NCBI RefSeq assembly: GCF_008632125.1
Contig: NZ_VWRN01000017.1
Location: 97,935 to 161,934 of the forward strand
Direction of reading: 5' to 3'
Origin: Cupriavidus cauae
Lineage (GTDB): Bacteria; Pseudomonadota; Gammaproteobacteria; Burkholderiales; Burkholderiaceae
Length of the DNA stretch: 64,000 nt
The notes below the pieces were generated by a model that saw nothing but the letters and a program-made list of their open reading frames with translations, had not been told where the DNA came from and searched no databases. Made by a program: the position numbers and the translations under genes. Positions 8,463 through 16,872 of the stretch are shown one piece after another (within the stretch, counting starts at the first letter, position 1; each line of letters begins with the position of its first letter).

Positions 8463-9665
8463 TCAGCCTTGCGCGGGGTCGCGATCGCCCCGTGCCGTCA
8501 ACATCAGAAGAACCGATTGCGATGCATCGATGCGCCCATCGGCGCGCAGCATTTGCGCCGCGGCGAGCCCTGCCCCGGCGCACAGCTCGACCCAGAATCC
8601 TGCCGAGGCCAGCGCTGCGGTGCCGGCGCGGGCGGCATCGTCACCCACGACCACCGCGCCGCCGCCAGAGCGCGTCACCGCGAGGACCTGCTGCGCGGTC
8701 ACCGTCGATCCCGCCGTGGAGAACTGCTGCGTGGCGCCATAGAAATCGCCTTGCTGCGGCTCGCCGGCCAGCACGCGCCACAGCCGCGGAAACGGCTCGA
8801 CCGCCCAGAGCTGCGGCACGCGGGCCAGCCGCCGTGCCGCCACCAGATCGCGCAGCGCGCTATAGATGCCCCACAGCAGGTCCCCGCGCGCGGTCGGCAC
8901 GATGACATGGTCCGGCTCGCAACCCTGGTGCACCCATTCGAGTGCCGCAGCGCGATAGCCCTCCACGCCGAACACCGGGCTGCCCACCGCGGGAATGCTG
9001 TAGTTGGTCAGCGGGAACGCGCCATCGTCGCGGACGCGTTGGCGCACATGCTGCCACCGCGCATGGCCGGTCTCGCAAACGATACGTTTCGCGCCGTAGT
9101 AGCGCAGCGCCGCATCGAAGATCGGCGGCAGGTCCCGATAGGTCGCCACCTCGCACGCCAGGCCGGCCGCCGCGCAATAGGCCGCGGCGGATACCGCCGC
9201 GTTGCCGCTGGAGGCCAGCACCACTTCGCTCGCGCCGATCGCCAGCGCGCGGCTCACGGCCTGGGCCGACATGCGGTCCTTGTGCGAACCGGTCGGGTTC
9301 GCGCCCTCGTTCTTGATCCATACCGAGGCGACGCCAGCCAGCTCGGCGAGCGCCGGCACCGGAAGACAAGGCGTGTCGCCCTCGCCCAGCGTCACGCCGT
9401 TCAGATACGGCAGGCAGTGCCCCCAGCGATAACCTGCGCTTTTTGGTGCAAAATCGAAGGCTCGCGCGTCGTAGACCGCTTCGACACTGCTGGGTCGGCC
9501 CCGGCTGTGACAAGCCGGGCAGCCTTCCGGAAGATCGGAAACGGGATAGATCGCCTCGCAACTGATGCATTGCAGCGCGTGCAGTGCCGGGTTGAGAGTC
9601 GGGTTGATGGCCGAAAGCGGCTTCGATGAACGGTCGAGAGGCATGGCGAAAGACGACGATTGCAT
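8463..9665 (-). CDS. Threonine synthase-like PLP-dependent enzyme
   Basis: A 400-residue fold-type II PLP enzyme. The N-terminus carries a small zinc-ribbon-like pair of cysteine pairs (C33/C36 and C49/C52), as in many threonine-synthase-like proteins. The Schiff-base lysine is K129 in ANPTGSHKDRM and the cofactor phosphate loop is SSGNAAVS. The branch includes threonine synthase, diaminopropionate ammonia-lyase and related beta-eliminases, so the exact reaction is open. An upstream ATG at 9722 exists but would leave only 23 bp to the divergent LysR start, so I chose the ATG at 9665. Control by the divergent LysR protein is likely. The frameshifted Bug gene lies 25 bp downstream on the same strand. 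Confidence 0.75.
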   Translation of the reverse strand: MQSSSFAMPLDRSSKPLSAINPTLNPALHALQCISCEAIYPVSDLPEGCPACHSRGRPSSVEAVYDARAFDFAPKSAGYRWGHCLPYLNGVTLGEGDTPCLPVPALAELAGVASVWIKNEGANPTGSHKDRMSAQAVSRALAIGASEVVLASSGNAAVSAAAYCAAAGLACEVATYRDLPPIFDAALRYYGAKRIVCETGHARWQHVRQRVRDDGAFPLTNYSIPAVGSPVFGVEGYRAAALEWVHQGCEPDHVIVPTARGDLLWGIYSALRDLVAARRLARVPQLWAVEPFPRLWRVLAGEPQQGDFYGATQQFSTAGSTVTAQQVLAVTRSGGGAVVVGDDAARAGTAALASAGFWVELCAGAGLAAAQMLRADGRIDASQSVLLMLTARGDRDPAQG

Positions 9666-9745
9666 GAGGCGAAGTCTACGGCCCGGCACGCCGTTGCGAT
9701 CAAAGCCATTGCAGCTTTTCAATAAGACGAACTTATAGGCTCCCT

Positions 9746-10675
9746 ATGAAAGAGGCGGCAACAGGCGCTGGCGAACCGTCCATCAGCGCCCGGCAGATCG
9801 AGGTATTCCGCATGGTCATGCGCCTCGGCTCCGCGCGCCGCGCCGCCGAGGCACTGCATATCAGCCAGCCGGCGGTGACGCAGATCGTCCTGCAACTGGA
9901 GAAGATTGCGCAGCTGCGCCTGTTCGACCGCAGCAAGGGCCGCATGGTCCCGACCGCCGAGGCCGCCGCGCTGATGGACGAAGTCGAACGCGTCTATATC
10001 GGCCTCGACGCCGTGCAGCGCAAGATCGACCTGCTTCGCCAGCACGAGGACACCATGCTGCGCGTCGGCGCGCTGCACGCCATGGCCGCCAGCGTGATGC
10101 CGATGGCGGTGGCGAGCTTCTCCCACAGCTATCCGCGCAGCCATTGCCGATTGGAGGTAGACAGCTCGCGCGCGCTGCGCGAACGCCTGCTGCAACGCGA
10201 GCTCGATCTGGCCTTCATGGGCGACGAGGTCGACACCAGCGGCCTGACCGCCTCGGAGTTCTATGCCGTGCCGGCGGTCTGCATCGTGCCCGCGACGCAT
10301 CCATTCGCCGCTCGCGCCAAAGTCGGCGTCGCGGACCTGGCCGACGCCCCGCTGATCGGCCTCGACGCCGCGGACCCGGCCCAACGACAACTGGAAGCCG
10401 CCTTTGCCGAGCGCCAGATCGCGCCACGCTTCGTCGCAACGACGCCGTACAGCCATACGCAATGCGCGCTGGTGCTGGCCGGCGCGGGTCTCGCAATCAC
10501 CAATCCGCTTGTCGCACGGACCTATCTGGCGCTTGGGCTCCGCAGTATTCCGTTCGCCGGCGCGGTCCGATTCCGGGCGATCCTGGCGTTTCACCCGGGG
10601 CGCGGCCAGTCATCGGCGGCCCAGCATTTCGTCAGTCTTTGCCGGCAGGGGGTCAGGGATTTGGTGCAGCGATAG
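9746..10675 (+). CDS. LysR-family transcriptional regulator
   Basis: A 309-residue LysR-type regulator with an N-terminal HTH (VFRMVMRLGSARRAAEALHI, SQPAVTQIVLQLEKIAQLRLF) and an effector-binding domain. It is divergently oriented to the PLP enzyme gene across about 80 bp, the classic LysR arrangement, and probably controls that gene and the Bug gene behind it. The terminal 40 bp of this gene recur in a decayed copy near 14.47-14.51 kb. Confidence 0.88.
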   Translation: MKEAATGAGEPSISARQIEVFRMVMRLGSARRAAEALHISQPAVTQIVLQLEKIAQLRLFDRSKGRMVPTAEAAALMDEVERVYIGLDAVQRKIDLLRQHEDTMLRVGALHAMAASVMPMAVASFSHSYPRSHCRLEVDSSRALRERLLQRELDLAFMGDEVDTSGLTASEFYAVPAVCIVPATHPFAARAKVGVADLADAPLIGLDAADPAQRQLEAAFAERQIAPRFVATTPYSHTQCALVLAGAGLAITNPLVARTYLALGLRSIPFAGAVRFRAILAFHPGRGQSSAAQHFVSLCRQGVRDLVQR

Positions 10676-11069
10676 GCTTAGCTTCGGCTGCGGGGTCGGC
10701 TTCGGGCTCGTGGCAAACGACTTCGATGTTGTGGCCGTCCGGGCCGATGACGAAGGCTGCGTAGTAGTTAGGGTGGTAGTGCGGGCGGAGACCGGGGGCG
10801 CCGTTGTCTTTGGCGCCTGCCTGGAGCGCTGCGCGATAGAAGGCTTCGACTTGTTGGCGTGTTTCGGCTTTGAATGCGAGGTGGAGATGCGCTGGTTTTT
10901 TTTTGTTGGTTTGGAAGAGGCAGAGGGAGGGCTGGCCTGGAGGGCAAATTTCGACGCCGTAGGACGGTGAGCGGTCCGAGGCTACGGCTACGCGGAAGGG
11001 TTCGAGGGCTCTTACGAAGAAGGCTTTGCTGGCGGCGTAGCTGATGACGCCGAGTTTTATGTAGTCGAA
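10653..11069 (-). pseudogene. VOC/glyoxalase family gene that has lost its usual start codon
   Basis: The reading frame is open and encodes a full VOC domain (FDYIKLGVISYAASKAFF ... HLHLAFKAETRQQVEAFYRAAL ... FVIGPDGHNIEVVCHE), but at the position where relatives begin MFDYIK the DNA reads CCGATTCGACTAC, consistent with a two-base deletion inside ATGTTC. The only in-frame ATG upstream is at 11120 and would add 17 unrelated residues. An ATG at 11136 with a GAGGGA ribosome site leads into the wrong frame. It may still be expressed from 11120, in which case it is a dioxygenase/glyoxalase-like protein of about 155 residues. Its 3' end overlaps the LysR gene by 23 bp. A degraded second copy lies at 14.5-14.87 kb. 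Confidence 0.6.
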
Positions 11070-11268
11070 TCGGCGGCACGGACACGAAAAACGTGAACTC
11101 TGACTTGCCGAAATCCTCATACTGCAACGCTCTCATTTCCCTCTATGGACACGGCCGGCGAAATGATGCCGCTCCGCAGATCGCCGGCATCCATTCTTGC
11201 AAATTTCACCAGCCCTTTCCACTATTAAATCACCCAATTTAAACCGGCATATTTTCGAAATCTTCGCC

Positions 11269-11832
11269 TTACGGTACTGTTACCAATTGAGGGATCTGAA
11301 TATACTGCCTGGTGTTGCAACTCCAACGTAGCGCGGAATAACCAGCGATAAGCCGGTGCCCAACCCATCGAGGGTCGGTCAAAGGAGTTTGATTTGGCTT
11401 GTTAGCCAGCAACAACCTGCCCATCAGCTCGATCCACTCTATCTCAGTAATAAGAGTAGCGGCATATCCGTGAAAGGAGCGCCCACTGTCGAACCACAGT
11501 ATGCTATCTACAATCTTCTGACCAAGAAATTCCTTAAGCTTAGGCAACTGCGCACGGCTCCGCGTTGCAAAATCTACCATTGGAATATGTAGCGTCTTCC
11601 CTTCCAAAATTACATTGGAATGAAGCGCCAGCTCCACTTTGGGAGGCAACCCCGCGAGCACCGACTCAAGCCAAGCGTAGGTTACTTCTGATATCTTCAC
11701 ACTGAATGATTGCCGTTTATCGTCGATACTCTGTGGCTGGTATTCGTACACACTAAAAGTGCACGACACTGCGTCGCCATAGTGTTGCCTAAGCTGCTTC
11801 AGTACCAATAGCGGATGGGCATCAAAGTTCAT
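11269..11832 (-). CDS. Small AEP/primase-like protein, operonic with dGTPase
   Basis: A 187-residue protein. I see possible archaeo-eukaryotic-primase (AEP) motifs: a hydrophobic strand ending in D87 (IPMVDFATRS), then S116-G-R-S-F-H121-G-Y resembling AEP motif II (S-G-x-x-x-H), and a C-terminal DPRWVGHR...ALRWS segment like the motif III region. This matches what I recall of small 'primase 1D-like' proteins, but the assignment rests on motif reading alone. The ATG overlaps the dgt stop by 4 bp (ATGA), implying translational coupling. Base composition is clearly more AT-rich than the flanking catabolic genes, suggesting acquisition. Possible roles are nucleotide sensing, primer synthesis, or an effector in phage defence with the dGTPase. 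Confidence 0.6.
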   Translation of the reverse strand: MNFDAHPLLVLKQLRQHYGDAVSCTFSVYEYQPQSIDDKRQSFSVKISEVTYAWLESVLAGLPPKVELALHSNVILEGKTLHIPMVDFATRSRAQLPKLKEFLGQKIVDSILWFDSGRSFHGYAATLITEIEWIELMGRLLLANKPNQTPLTDPRWVGHRLIAGYSALRWSCNTRQYIQIPQLVTVP

Positions 11833-13277
11833 CCATTTCCCTCACCAACTCGAATTCCGGAAAGCAATTGGAAAGTCTTCAACGCAAAATTATCCGTCAT
11901 TCCACAGATATAGTCTAAAATCAAATGAGCACGAGCATGCCATTCTGCGATTGCCTCGGTATTTCCGTGAGGGATCGCTCGATATGCTCGCAGTGCGGCG
12001 TCTGGCAGCATGTGGGCGAGTCGCATTTCCAAATCGAGATGATGCCGCTTACAGAACTCCACGTCATCCTCAAGAACTGCTTTCGCCTGTTCAGCCGGTA
12101 GCCGCAAAATGCGTGCAAAATTCTCCAGAAGCCCATAGACAACGGCATTCCCTGCGAGCTCGACGTGCTCAGCTTCCGGAGAACTGTATACTCGTCGTGC
12201 GACGTTTTTTCGAATGGCGGAGAATAGCCGCTCGAGTGCGCATTTTGGCTCGATGAGTTCAACATGTTCTCCCGCACAGATTGCGTCATGATGCTCGACA
12301 AATCGCTGGGCGACGTGCTGAACTGCATGATTGAAAACTCGCGTTCTAACCTGGACAAATTTTGACAGCCTACCGTCCTCCAAGGAGGCAAGCAAGGACT
12401 GCAGTTCTGCGTTTAACGGGTCCGTACCAACTGTCTCGGCCGCGGTGCTATGAACGGCGCAAATGAATTCATCGAAGGTGATTAATCGCTTTTCAATCCC
12501 ATCCTCGATATCGCTGAGGCAGTATGCGATATCATCAGCTGCTTCCATCAACGCCGCCAGCGGGAATCGCTGCCACGCTCCAAGCGAAAACACAGCACGG
12601 ATTTTATCGACAATATCCGCTTCTGTGTTGAAATAACCCGGTTTTTTGCATATTCTCAGTTCGCCATTAACATCTTGAGGTAGCGTTACATATTTTAGGT
12701 AGCTAGCAAGTTGACTAAAAGTCAGATTCAATCCGGTCGTGCCATCCTCCCCTTGAAGCCGGGTGATAATTCGAAAACCCTGTGCGTTGCCATCGAACCG
12801 GAGAAAATCCTGGTATTCGCCGTCAAAGTAAGCTTCCTTCTCCGATAAACCTGTAGCCTCACAAAAAGCCTTTCGCCCCGCACCACCAAACCAAGCACGA
12901 ATAGCGGCTTCGCCGAAATGCCCGAATGGCGGGTTCCCAATGTCGTGCAGAAGGCACGCATTCTCCACCAAGGTAACGAATGCCGATTGACGGTCCAGGA
13001 GGCCAATCTCACTCAGCTTACTACCCTTCTCGAACCGGGAAAGCACCTCTTGCGCAATGTAGCGTCCGATGTGTGCGACTTCCAGCGAATGGGTCAAGCG
13101 GCTGCGGACAGCTGCATTCCCCTCAAGGGAAAAAACTTGTGCCTTGTTTTGCAACCGACGAAATGGACTTGAGAACAGAATCCGTCCACGGTCGCTCTCT
13201 ATCGCCTGGTTTACGCTGGCGAATGTTCGACTACTTTGTTGTGCCCGTTCCTCGGTAATCCAGCGGGAATATGTCAT
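11829..13277 (-). CDS. dgt: dGTPase (deoxyguanosinetriphosphate triphosphohydrolase family)
   Basis: A 482-residue HD-domain dNTP triphosphohydrolase, which cleaves dGTP (or other dNTPs) to deoxynucleoside plus triphosphate. The metal ligands are visible: H63 (SRLTHSLEVAH), H111-D112 (CLLHDIGNPPFGHFGE) and the D248-D249 pair (AADDIAYCLSDIEDG). The N-terminal SPFRRLQNKAQVF segment is also typical. I chose the ATG at 13277 because it gives the canonical start region; the longer frame to 13430 adds 51 residues without family character. The downstream primase-like gene overlaps it. dNTP depletion is a known anti-phage strategy for this enzyme class. GC content is lower than the neighbours, so a recent arrival is likely. 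Confidence 0.9.
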   Translation of the reverse strand: MTYSRWITEERAQQSSRTFASVNQAIESDRGRILFSSPFRRLQNKAQVFSLEGNAAVRSRLTHSLEVAHIGRYIAQEVLSRFEKGSKLSEIGLLDRQSAFVTLVENACLLHDIGNPPFGHFGEAAIRAWFGGAGRKAFCEATGLSEKEAYFDGEYQDFLRFDGNAQGFRIITRLQGEDGTTGLNLTFSQLASYLKYVTLPQDVNGELRICKKPGYFNTEADIVDKIRAVFSLGAWQRFPLAALMEAADDIAYCLSDIEDGIEKRLITFDEFICAVHSTAAETVGTDPLNAELQSLLASLEDGRLSKFVQVRTRVFNHAVQHVAQRFVEHHDAICAGEHVELIEPKCALERLFSAIRKNVARRVYSSPEAEHVELAGNAVVYGLLENFARILRLPAEQAKAVLEDDVEFCKRHHLDLEMRLAHMLPDAALRAYRAIPHGNTEAIAEWHARAHLILDYICGMTDNFALKTFQLLSGIRVGEGNG

Positions 13278-13556
13278 TCTAGTTTCTCTTGTTTTAGTCT
13301 GGAGTGGCAATTGTAACGGATTGCATCCGCCGCTCCAATACAATCCCCCGGTAGCTATCGATCTTTTTTTGACAGCGCTCGGTGTGCCATGATAATGGCT
13401 CCGCAACCTCAGCCAATAGCAGTTTTCCATAGCGTCTGCTTTCGCATCCCTCGATATCGCGGTAACGGGACCTTGAATATCACGCAGGAGGAGGCAGTGT
13501 TGGGGCAGTCCCTACCCATGCAGCATCATGATCGCCCAGCCAATCCGAGTACCGCA
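13278..13556. other. Intergenic stretch upstream of dgt, no gene seen
   Basis: 279 bp between the dgt start and the DUF188 remnant. Apart from the candidate rightward promoter at 13379-13406 I see no gene or repeat here. Confidence 0.5.
13379..13406 (+). promoter_or_regulatory. Candidate sigma-70 promoter pointing at a decayed gene
   Basis: TTGACA, 16-bp spacer, GATAAT. It reads rightwards from the dgt upstream region towards the DUF188 remnant at 13557, with no intact gene downstream on that strand. Confidence 0.45.
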
Positions 13557-13812
13557 ATGCAAATACTTTTAGACGCGGACGCTTGCCCGGCTGTCGTTAA
13601 GGAGATGCTGTATCGCACAGCCCAATGAGTCGAAGTGGGAATCACGTTGGCGCCCAAGCAGTACACGCGCACGCCACCTTCCCGCCAAGCAGGTGATAAA
13701 GGTTCGCACCTCAGACATCGAGCACCAGGCCTACACCATATTCGCAGCAGGATGGCAAGGCGCTCGCCGGTCAATTGGATCGATCCCTGGCACGCGACCA
13801 CCTAGCCCCCTC
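13557..13812 (+). pseudogene. Remnant of a YaiI/YqxD (DUF188) family gene
   Basis: The 5' end starts ATG-CAA-ATA and encodes [20 protein letters not shown] before an in-frame TGA at 13626. It matches the start of the intact DUF188 gene at 34354 base for base over long stretches. After about 120 bp the homology jumps to the 3' end of the gene (GACGGCAAGGCG-like and CTGGATCG...CTGGCGCG matches around 13760-13800), so the middle third or more is deleted. It is non-functional. Confidence 0.8.
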
Positions 13813-13907
13813 TGACGTGCACGTGTCATAAGGAGAATGCCCCGATAAACGGTGCACCAGCCGAACTCCGATCGTTGACCAACAATCTTGATGGCCGAAT
13901 TGCTGCA

Positions 13908-14012
13908 ATGCTAGGCAAGCAATGTCGATGCATTAGCCAGCGAAAGCTGTCATACGCGACTTGAATGCCATCGCGACGAGGTGATCATGCACGACCTGGT
14001 CCGGATTTGAGA
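13908..14012 (-). pseudogene. Isochorismatase-like gene remnant, copy A (3' end only)
   Basis: About 105 bp align with the 3' end of the intact isochorismatase-like gene at 15427 (shared blocks GGCAAGCAATG, AGCCAGCGAAAGC, TGATC(A/G)TGCACGACCTG) with about one quarter of positions changed and no open frame. Orientation is the same as the intact gene. Confidence 0.75.
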
Positions 14013-14249
14013 AAGAATGATTCTCTTGCGGCAGAGCCGATAACAGGATCTGACTTAGGTGAACGTGAGCCTCCGACAGCCGATGGGCTCGTACATCACA
14101 GCACGACGAGCGACTTGTCGTCCCGTGACCTTCATCCCGCCGTCAGCGTCAGTCCATAGCCGGACGGCGAGCACCAGTCGACTCATGGAGGGAGGCCACT
14201 CCTCAGCCATCAAACTGCATACTGCTGCTTTGTTTAATGGCCTCCGCGA
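14013..14249. other. Unassigned segment between remnants
   Basis: 237 bp flanked by two copies of the same remnant. The minus strand is open over much of it, but its conceptual protein resembles nothing I recognise. It may be a third decayed gene or debris. Confidence 0.3.
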
Positions 14250-14462
14250 CGTCTGGTCAGCCAGCGTAAGCACCATCGCACGCTCCTCGACCCTGTCGGA
14301 AGGCGCTGATCGTGCACGACCGGATCCGGTCGAAGCCGCAATCTTTGACCGTGAACAGGCGGAAATCCCCACCGCTCCCGCACGCGACTGAAGACAGCTC
14401 ACGCCGGTCGACGCAATGCCGACCACGATCAGCGTATCGATACCTCGCGCGGATAGTGCGGC
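14250..14462 (-). pseudogene. Isochorismatase-like gene remnant, copy B
   Basis: About 210 bp align with the C-terminal third of the intact gene at 15427-15655. The block TTGACCGTGAACAGGCGGAAATC is nearly identical, as is the run GACCACGATCAGCGTATCGATACC. A stop and small indels break the frame. It abuts the LysR/VOC duplicate to its right. Confidence 0.8.
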
Positions 14463-14467
14463 TAGCA

Positions 14468-14869
14468 GTTCGTAAGCCTTTGTTGGCCGGTGATCAGAGT
14501 GATTTGGTGCAGCGGTAGCTTCAAGCTCGGGGCAAACCAGTTCAATATTGCGCCCGTCCGGACCGATGATGAACGATGCGTATTAGTTGGCGTGGTAGTC
14601 CTGGCGTAGCCACCGGCGCGATGCCGTGCGATAAATGGGCTTCGACTTGTTGTCCTGTGTCGGTCCTGAACGCCAACTGAAGATGAGCTGGATTCTTGTT
14701 GGTTTGGAACAGGCATAGGGGAGGCTAGCCTGGTCGGCAAACCTCAACGCCGGACGACGGTGACCCTCAGAGGCTATGGCTTCGGCTACGCCGAGCGCTC
14801 TAGTGCCTTCAGGAAGGACGCCCTGCTCGCGGCATAGTAGGTGGCGCCGAAATTTTACGTGTCGAGCAT
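14468..14869 (-). pseudogene. Decayed copy of the VOC gene plus the neighbouring lysR 3' end
   Basis: This segment parallels 10640-11069. It begins with the last 40 bp of the lysR gene (CTTTG...GATTTGGTGCAGCG) and continues through the convergent VOC gene. The VOC copy keeps the start codon (ATG at 14869, encoding M-L-D-T) but reaches a stop at codon 5, and further stops and indels follow. The duplicated unit therefore included the junction of both genes, not one gene alone. Confidence 0.8.
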
Positions 14870-14913
14870 GGGGGCTCTCCCGAAGAAGGTGGGGTTGCGT
14901 GATGACCAGTAAG

Positions 14914-14936
14914 AAGGCCCGGCAATGCCGGGCCTT
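14914..14936 (-). terminator. Probable terminator of yggL
   Basis: A perfect 10-bp stem (AAGGCCCGGC / GCCGGGCCTT on the minus strand) with a 3-nt loop, followed on the minus strand by CTTCTTACT. The T tract is weak. It lies 22 bp past the yggL stop. Confidence 0.55.
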
Positions 14937-14957
14937 GCTTCTTTCGCGCTGCTCCGA

Positions 14958-15311
14958 TTATTCCTGGTCCACGCCATACCACGCGTCACGCAGCGGCCCG
15001 ACCCGGACGTTCTCGAAATCGGCGGACGCCTGCAACCACTTTTCGACCGCTTCGCGCTGCTCGGCGCTTACCGAACCGCGAGCGGCGTTCAGCAGAACAT
15101 AGGCGGACAACTGGTAATCGTCGATGGCGCCCGCCATCAGCAGTCCGTTGGCCTCGATGGCCCCTTGCAGGAACCGATCAAGCAGCGCCTCAGGATCGCC
15201 CTGGCGCGCCGACTCGGAGACATCGGCCATCACCTCGAACGCCAGCTCCTGATACTCACCGATATGGAGCTTCTTGCGTTGGCGGTGGTTGTAGCGGCGG
15301 GAAGACTTCAT
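14958..15311 (-). CDS. yggL: YggL family protein (50S ribosome-associated, DUF469)
   Basis: A 117-residue protein matching the YggL pattern: a basic N-terminus (SSRRYNHRQRKKLHIGEYQELAFEV is the family core), a variable middle, and an acidic C-terminus with a WYGVDQE-like end. E. coli YggL binds the 50S subunit and has been linked to ribosome assembly; I infer the same here. It appears intact and single-gene, with a hairpin downstream. Unlike the remnants to its left, it looks like a core gene, so the boundary of the decayed segment probably lies near 14.9 kb. Confidence 0.8.
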   Translation of the reverse strand: MKSSRRYNHRQRKKLHIGEYQELAFEVMADVSESARQGDPEALLDRFLQGAIEANGLLMAGAIDDYQLSAYVLLNAARGSVSAEQREAVEKWLQASADFENVRVGPLRDAWYGVDQE

Positions 15312-15426
15312 GGGGATTCCTTTGATGCTTCATGAGAAAGGCGCAATTGTGCCAGCGTTCGCGGCCTCGTTCCCGTCCATCCTCCGAAGTTTTCACCGAA
15401 CCTACCCCGATTGAGTCGCCCGAGTC

Positions 15427-16002
15427 TCAGGCAAGCAATGCCAAGGCGTCAGCCAGCGAAAGCACCGTCGTACGGGATTCAAACGCTGTCGAGAAGAGAT
15501 GATCGTGCACGACCTGATCCGGGTCGTAGCAGCAATCCTTGACCGTGAACAGGCGGAAATCCGCATCGCTCCCGTACGCGACCGAAGACAGCATCACGCC
15601 GGTCGACGCAATACCAACCATGATCAGCGTATCGATACCTTGCGCGGACAGCCGTACCTGCAGGTCAGTACCGAAGAACACGGAGGCACGGTGGGCGATG
15701 ATGATCGGTTCGTCGGCACGCCGGCCGAGCTCCGGCGAAATCTGGTCCTCTACGAAAAGACCGAGTTTCTTGACGCCCTGCCCGTTCTTGTTCAACGGAC
15801 TGACTTCCCGATAGCCGGGACTGAAATGGAACTTCGCGAAATAGACGCTGACGCCGTTGGCTCGCGCAGCATCGCACAGCTTGCGCGTATTTCCGAGCAA
15901 AGTAGGCGCGACCGAGGGGAACAACGCAAGAATGTCGGTCTGATAGTGCATGACCAACAGAGCGGTTTTTGCGGGAATGATTGCCGGAATCTGCATGGTC
16001 AT
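15427..16002 (-). CDS. Isochorismatase-like cysteine hydrolase
   Basis: A protein of about 191 residues with the isochorismatase/nicotinamidase fold: TALLVMHYQTDIL (where the first catalytic residue is usually Asp; here the strand reads MHYQTD), a central VSVYFAKFHF strand, and DTLIMVGIASTGVMLSSVAYGSDADF, where the position of the family's catalytic cysteine reads T-G-V. The usual C in the GxxTxxCV motif is not seen, so the catalytic triad may be altered. I used the ATG at 16002; an upstream ATG at 16074 adds 24 atypical residues. Two broken partial copies lie at 13.9-14.46 kb. It is co-directional with map but separated by about 100 bp. Confidence 0.7.
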   Translation of the reverse strand: MTMQIPAIIPAKTALLVMHYQTDILALFPSVAPTLLGNTRKLCDAARANGVSVYFAKFHFSPGYREVSPLNKNGQGVKKLGLFVEDQISPELGRRADEPIIIAHRASVFFGTDLQVRLSAQGIDTLIMVGIASTGVMLSSVAYGSDADFRLFTVKDCCYDPDQVVHDHLFSTAFESRTTVLSLADALALLA

Positions 16003-16098
16003 GTCGCGCGCATCTATGGCGCGTTCCTTGTCTTCGTTGACGATCTGCTGAATCAAACCGGGGCGCTGGCACAACGATGCACTCTACCATCGCCATCA

Positions 16099-16872
16099 TC
16101 AGCCGAAATTCGGCAGCGTTTCCCCGGCCCGCAGCGTCAGGACTCGCACGCCGTTTCGCGTGACAGCGACCGTGTGCTCGAATTGCGCGGACAGCTGGCC
16201 ATCGCGCGTCACCACCGTCCAGCCATCGTCTTCGGTCCGCACGGCGTGCCCGCCTTGGTTAATCATCGGCTCGATGGTGAACACCATGCCTTCGCGCAGT
16301 TCCAACCCTGTTCGCGGCCTTCCCCAGTGCAGGACTTCGGGCGGCTCGTGCATTTCACGCCCGATGCCATGCCCGCAATATTCCCTGACGACCGAATAGC
16401 CATGCTTCCGCGCGTGCTGCTCGATCGCGTACCCGACATCACCAAGCCTGGCGCCAGGGCGAACAGTCTGGATGCCTTTCCACATGGCTTCGTAGGTGAC
16501 CTGCACGAGCCGCTTGGCCAGTGGTGACACCTCGCCAACAAGATACGTTTTACTGGAATCGGCGATATAGCCGTTCTTCTCCAACGTGATATCGAAGTTG
16601 ACGATATCCCCGTTCTGCAGGATGTCCGACGTTGATGGAACGCCGTGGCAGACCACGTTGTTGCGAGAAGAGTTCAGCGCGTACGCATATCCGTACTGCC
16701 CTTTGCTTGCCGGGCGCGCTTGCAGCTCGTTGACGATGAAGCTGTCGACCAGGTCGTTGACCTGCATGGTCGACATGCCGATCAGGTTCAGGCCGTCCAG
16801 ATAGGCAAACACCTGCGCCAGCAACCTGCCCGACTCCGCCAGAATCGCGATTTCTTCCGGCCGCTTTCTCAT
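16099..16872 (-). CDS. map: Type I methionine aminopeptidase, paired with a ParD-like gene
   Basis: A 257-residue methionyl aminopeptidase that removes initiator methionine from nascent proteins. The metal ligands of the pita-bread fold are present: the two Asp in VNFDITLEKNGYIADSSKTY, His in GHGIGREMHE, Glu in FTIEPMI, and Glu in SAQFEHTVAV. The substrate-binding His is in NVVCHGVP. Its ATG overlaps the stop of the ParD-like gene by 4 bp (ATGA), so the two are translationally coupled. This arrangement usually marks a second, accessory Map distinct from the housekeeping copy, which is normally near rpsB and is not in this window. Confidence 0.9.
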   Translation of the reverse strand: MRKRPEEIAILAESGRLLAQVFAYLDGLNLIGMSTMQVNDLVDSFIVNELQARPASKGQYGYAYALNSSRNNVVCHGVPSTSDILQNGDIVNFDITLEKNGYIADSSKTYLVGEVSPLAKRLVQVTYEAMWKGIQTVRPGARLGDVGYAIEQHARKHGYSVVREYCGHGIGREMHEPPEVLHWGRPRTGLELREGMVFTIEPMINQGGHAVRTEDDGWTVVTRDGQLSAQFEHTVAVTRNGVRVLTLRAGETLPNFG

